Assembly: GCA_964424335.1 (NCBI GenBank)
Contig: CAYRIY010000055.1
Span: 1-24,486, forward strand
From: CAYRIY01 sp964424335
GTDB taxonomy: Bacteria; Bacillota; Limnochordia; DTU080; RSA5
Length of the DNA: 24,486 nt
Direction of reading: 5' to 3'
Of this stretch, positions 23,138-24,486 are shown piece by piece. Every line of letters begins with the position of its first letter. The first letter of the stretch is position 1. The notes under the pieces are model-generated. The model made no database searches. It saw only the letters and a list, made by a program, of their open reading frames with translations, and had not been told where the DNA came from. The translations under genes were made by a program, and so were the position numbers.

Positions 23138-24420
23138 AAGCGGTTGTGAAACTGCGGTCCTTAGTGTTTGTCGTTTCCTTGATCCTGCTGGCATCGACGA
23201 GTGCGCTTGCAAGCGTCAAGCTGTTGCACTTTGGCAACACCTGGCATGGGAGCGCCTGGCGCCAGTACGTAGAGGAGCGAGCCAGGGCGTTTGAGGCGCA
23301 AAACCCCGACGTCGAGATCGAGATCATCACCGCCGGAGGTCTCAAAGAGCAGTTTTTGACGATGCACGCCGGCGGCATCATCCCCGACGTCACGGAGTTC
23401 ATCTTGGTATCGGGCGGAGAAGTCGCCTCCCAAGGGTACTTCACCGATCTAAGGCCGTACTTTGAGCGGGATTCGGAGGTCAGCCTGGACAACTACTTGC
23501 CTCCTTCCCGCGAGGCGCTTACGTGGACCGATGGCGCCATTTGGGGCTTTCCCATCGACTTGTACGTGACGGTCGCTTTGTACAATCCCCGGCACTTTGC
23601 CGAGGATGGTCTGGAAAACCCCAATGAGCTGGGCGTAAACTGGACGTGGGAAGCGTTGATCGACGCCGGAAAGAAACTCACCAAGGACCAGGACGGCGAC
23701 GGGGTCTATGATCGCATGGCCGTCGTCAACACCGCGCTCGCCTGGTCGTACAATACCTTCGTAAGGCAGGCGGGCGGCGAGATGTACGATCGCCTCAAGG
23801 ATCCGACAGGCAGCAATCTGCTCGACCCTGCCGTCGAGCGCGGCGTCCAATTTTTCGTCGACCTTCATCGCGTGCACCAAATCGCTGACATGGACTTTCA
23901 CCAGTGGGACCCGGCGGTCGCGATGGGGCTTGGGTCGATCAACTTCGTCTCCGGTCCCCATAACCTTTCGGACCTTCCGGAAGGGTCCGAGGTGGACATC
24001 GCGCTTCAGCCGCATGGGCCGGACAACTCAGGCACCTACTACGCCGCGAACAGCTTTCAAATTCCAAAGGGGGCGCAAAACCCGGATCTCGCCTGGCGCT
24101 GGATCAAGTTTTTGGTCGGTAGCGAGGAGGCCGTTCGGAGCTTCGTCGCTGCGACCGGCAGCCTCCCGGCCGACGTCAGGGTGGCGAGGGATTACGAACT
24201 CATGATGCCTCACCCACCCCAGCACGCGGATGTCTTTTTCAGGCAGGCGCTCAACCCGAGCAACTCGCACGATCCCCTCGGCGGCGCCTCAGGCGTACTG
24301 CGCTCGATGCTTGACGAGATCTTAACGCCGCTCATTGACGGGGAAGTGGGCGTGCGATCCGCGCTCCAGGATTTGCACCGGCGTTGGACCGCCCTCCTGG
24401 CCGACGAATCTCGCCAGTAA
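23134..24420 (+). CDS. ABC transporter substrate-binding protein, family 1 (sugar type)
   Basis: This is a 428-residue exported sugar-binding protein beginning at GTG 23134; GTG 23146 is an alternative, giving a neater signal peptide MKLRSLVFVVSLILLAS. The signal ends at ALAS/V, with no lipobox. Family features include RAFEAQNPDVEIEIITAGG, GIIPDVTEFI, DGAIWGFPIDLYVTVALYN, WTWEALIDAGKKL and FQIPKGAQNPDLAWRWIKFL. A calcium-loop-like DQDGDGVYD follows the Lys-rich helix; such loops recur in this family and probably bind a structural metal. It sits 157 bases after the ROK gene with its own likely promoter. It is probably the first gene of an uptake operon whose permeases continue past the window end. 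The ligand is unknown. Confidence 0.93.
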   Translation: MKAVVKLRSLVFVVSLILLASTSALASVKLLHFGNTWHGSAWRQYVEERARAFEAQNPDVEIEIITAGGLKEQFLTMHAGGIIPDVTEFILVSGGEVASQGYFTDLRPYFERDSEVSLDNYLPPSREALTWTDGAIWGFPIDLYVTVALYNPRHFAEDGLENPNELGVNWTWEALIDAGKKLTKDQDGDGVYDRMAVVNTALAWSYNTFVRQAGGEMYDRLKDPTGSNLLDPAVERGVQFFVDLHRVHQIADMDFHQWDPAVAMGLGSINFVSGPHNLSDLPEGSEVDIALQPHGPDNSGTYYAANSFQIPKGAQNPDLAWRWIKFLVGSEEAVRSFVAATGSLPADVRVARDYELMMPHPPQHADVFFRQALNPSNSHDPLGGASGVLRSMLDEILTPLIDGEVGVRSALQDLHRRWTALLADESRQ

Positions 24421-24447
24421 TCCGATCTGGAGAGGTTTTCGGTTTCG

Positions 24448-24486
24448 GTGGCGAAGCCGTATGTAGAGGCGCTCTCCTCACGCGAG
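24448..24486 (+). CDS. possible start of a sugar permease gene (cut by window end)
   Basis: A frame opens at GTG 24448 (MAKPYVEALSSRE) and is still open at the window end. GGAGAGG (24429-24435) lies twelve bases upstream. The GTG sits in the loop of a small hairpin (GGTTTCG with CGAAGCC, one wobble). A short charged N-terminus right after a binding-protein gene is what a MalF-type permease would show, but thirteen codons cannot prove it. Confidence 0.35.
   Translation, partial: MAKPYVEALSSRE

Noticed and set aside
23683..23709. Calcium-loop motif DQDGDGVYD in the third binding protein as something new
   Set aside because: Similar Asp/Gly loops are common in family-1 binding proteins, so it is noted in the gene entry only.
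1..24486. tRNA, rRNA, CRISPR arrays, insertion sequences, phage genes
   Set aside because: I saw no cloverleaf, no regularly spaced repeats, no transposase or integrase motifs and no terminal inverted repeats. The 100-base gap could hide a small RNA gene.

Overview
The window is a gene-dense, GC-rich bacterial chromosome segment (one 100-base run of N at 19008-19107 marks an assembly gap). Shine-Dalgarno sites are strong (AGGAGG or GAGGTGAT types), GTG and TTG starts are common, and several genes overlap by a few bases. Three family-1 sugar-binding proteins, a 5'-nucleotidase and two small secreted proteins carry plain signal-peptidase-I type leaders without a lipobox cysteine. That suggests a periplasm and so a diderm cell. 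A ba3-type cytochrome oxidase together with many sugar-uptake genes fits a deep-branching, perhaps thermophilic, heterotroph, but I cannot name the phylum from the sequence alone.

Layout. 1-773 (-): a PfkB-family sugar-phosphate kinase, cut by the window edge. 909-1628 (+): an alpha/beta hydrolase of the proline iminopeptidase type. 1789-2106 (+): a small protein with eight cysteines. 2241-4563 (+): a compact ba3 oxidase operon (subunits IIa, II, I) with complete CuA, CuB and haem ligands. 4593-6261 (-): two translationally coupled amidohydrolase-fold proteins, one with an intact metal site and one without. 6462-9400 (+): a GNAT acetyltransferase, then an ABC exporter ATPase and permease. 9446-11008 (-): a secreted UshA-like 5'-nucleotidase. 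11220-11672 (+): a secreted NTF2-like protein with a strong terminator. 11876-13123 (+): a sugar-binding protein with no permease beside it. 13251-15653 (+): an APC-type transporter flanked by large soluble N- and C-terminal parts, facing a histidine kinase/response regulator pair (15623-17805, -) tail to tail. 17926-18114 (+): a tiny lipoprotein. 18311-18802 (-): a secreted protein of unknown function.

The right end (19278-24486) is a carbohydrate-uptake region: a second binding protein, a sugar phosphate isomerase/epimerase-like enzyme (-), a ROK repressor divergent from it with a palindrome between them, and a third binding protein preceded by a plausible sigma-70 promoter. A permease gene may begin at the very last bases. 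ROK, isomerase and binding protein probably form one sugar regulon, with the permeases beyond the window.

The items most worth a second look are the transporter fusion next to the two-component system, the amidohydrolase pair in which one partner has lost its metal ligands, the Cys-rich gene in front of the oxidase operon, and a recurring start arrangement. In that arrangement a good Shine-Dalgarno serves an ATG mini-ORF of one to three codons whose TGA overlaps the GTG start of an exported-protein gene. It occurs three times.
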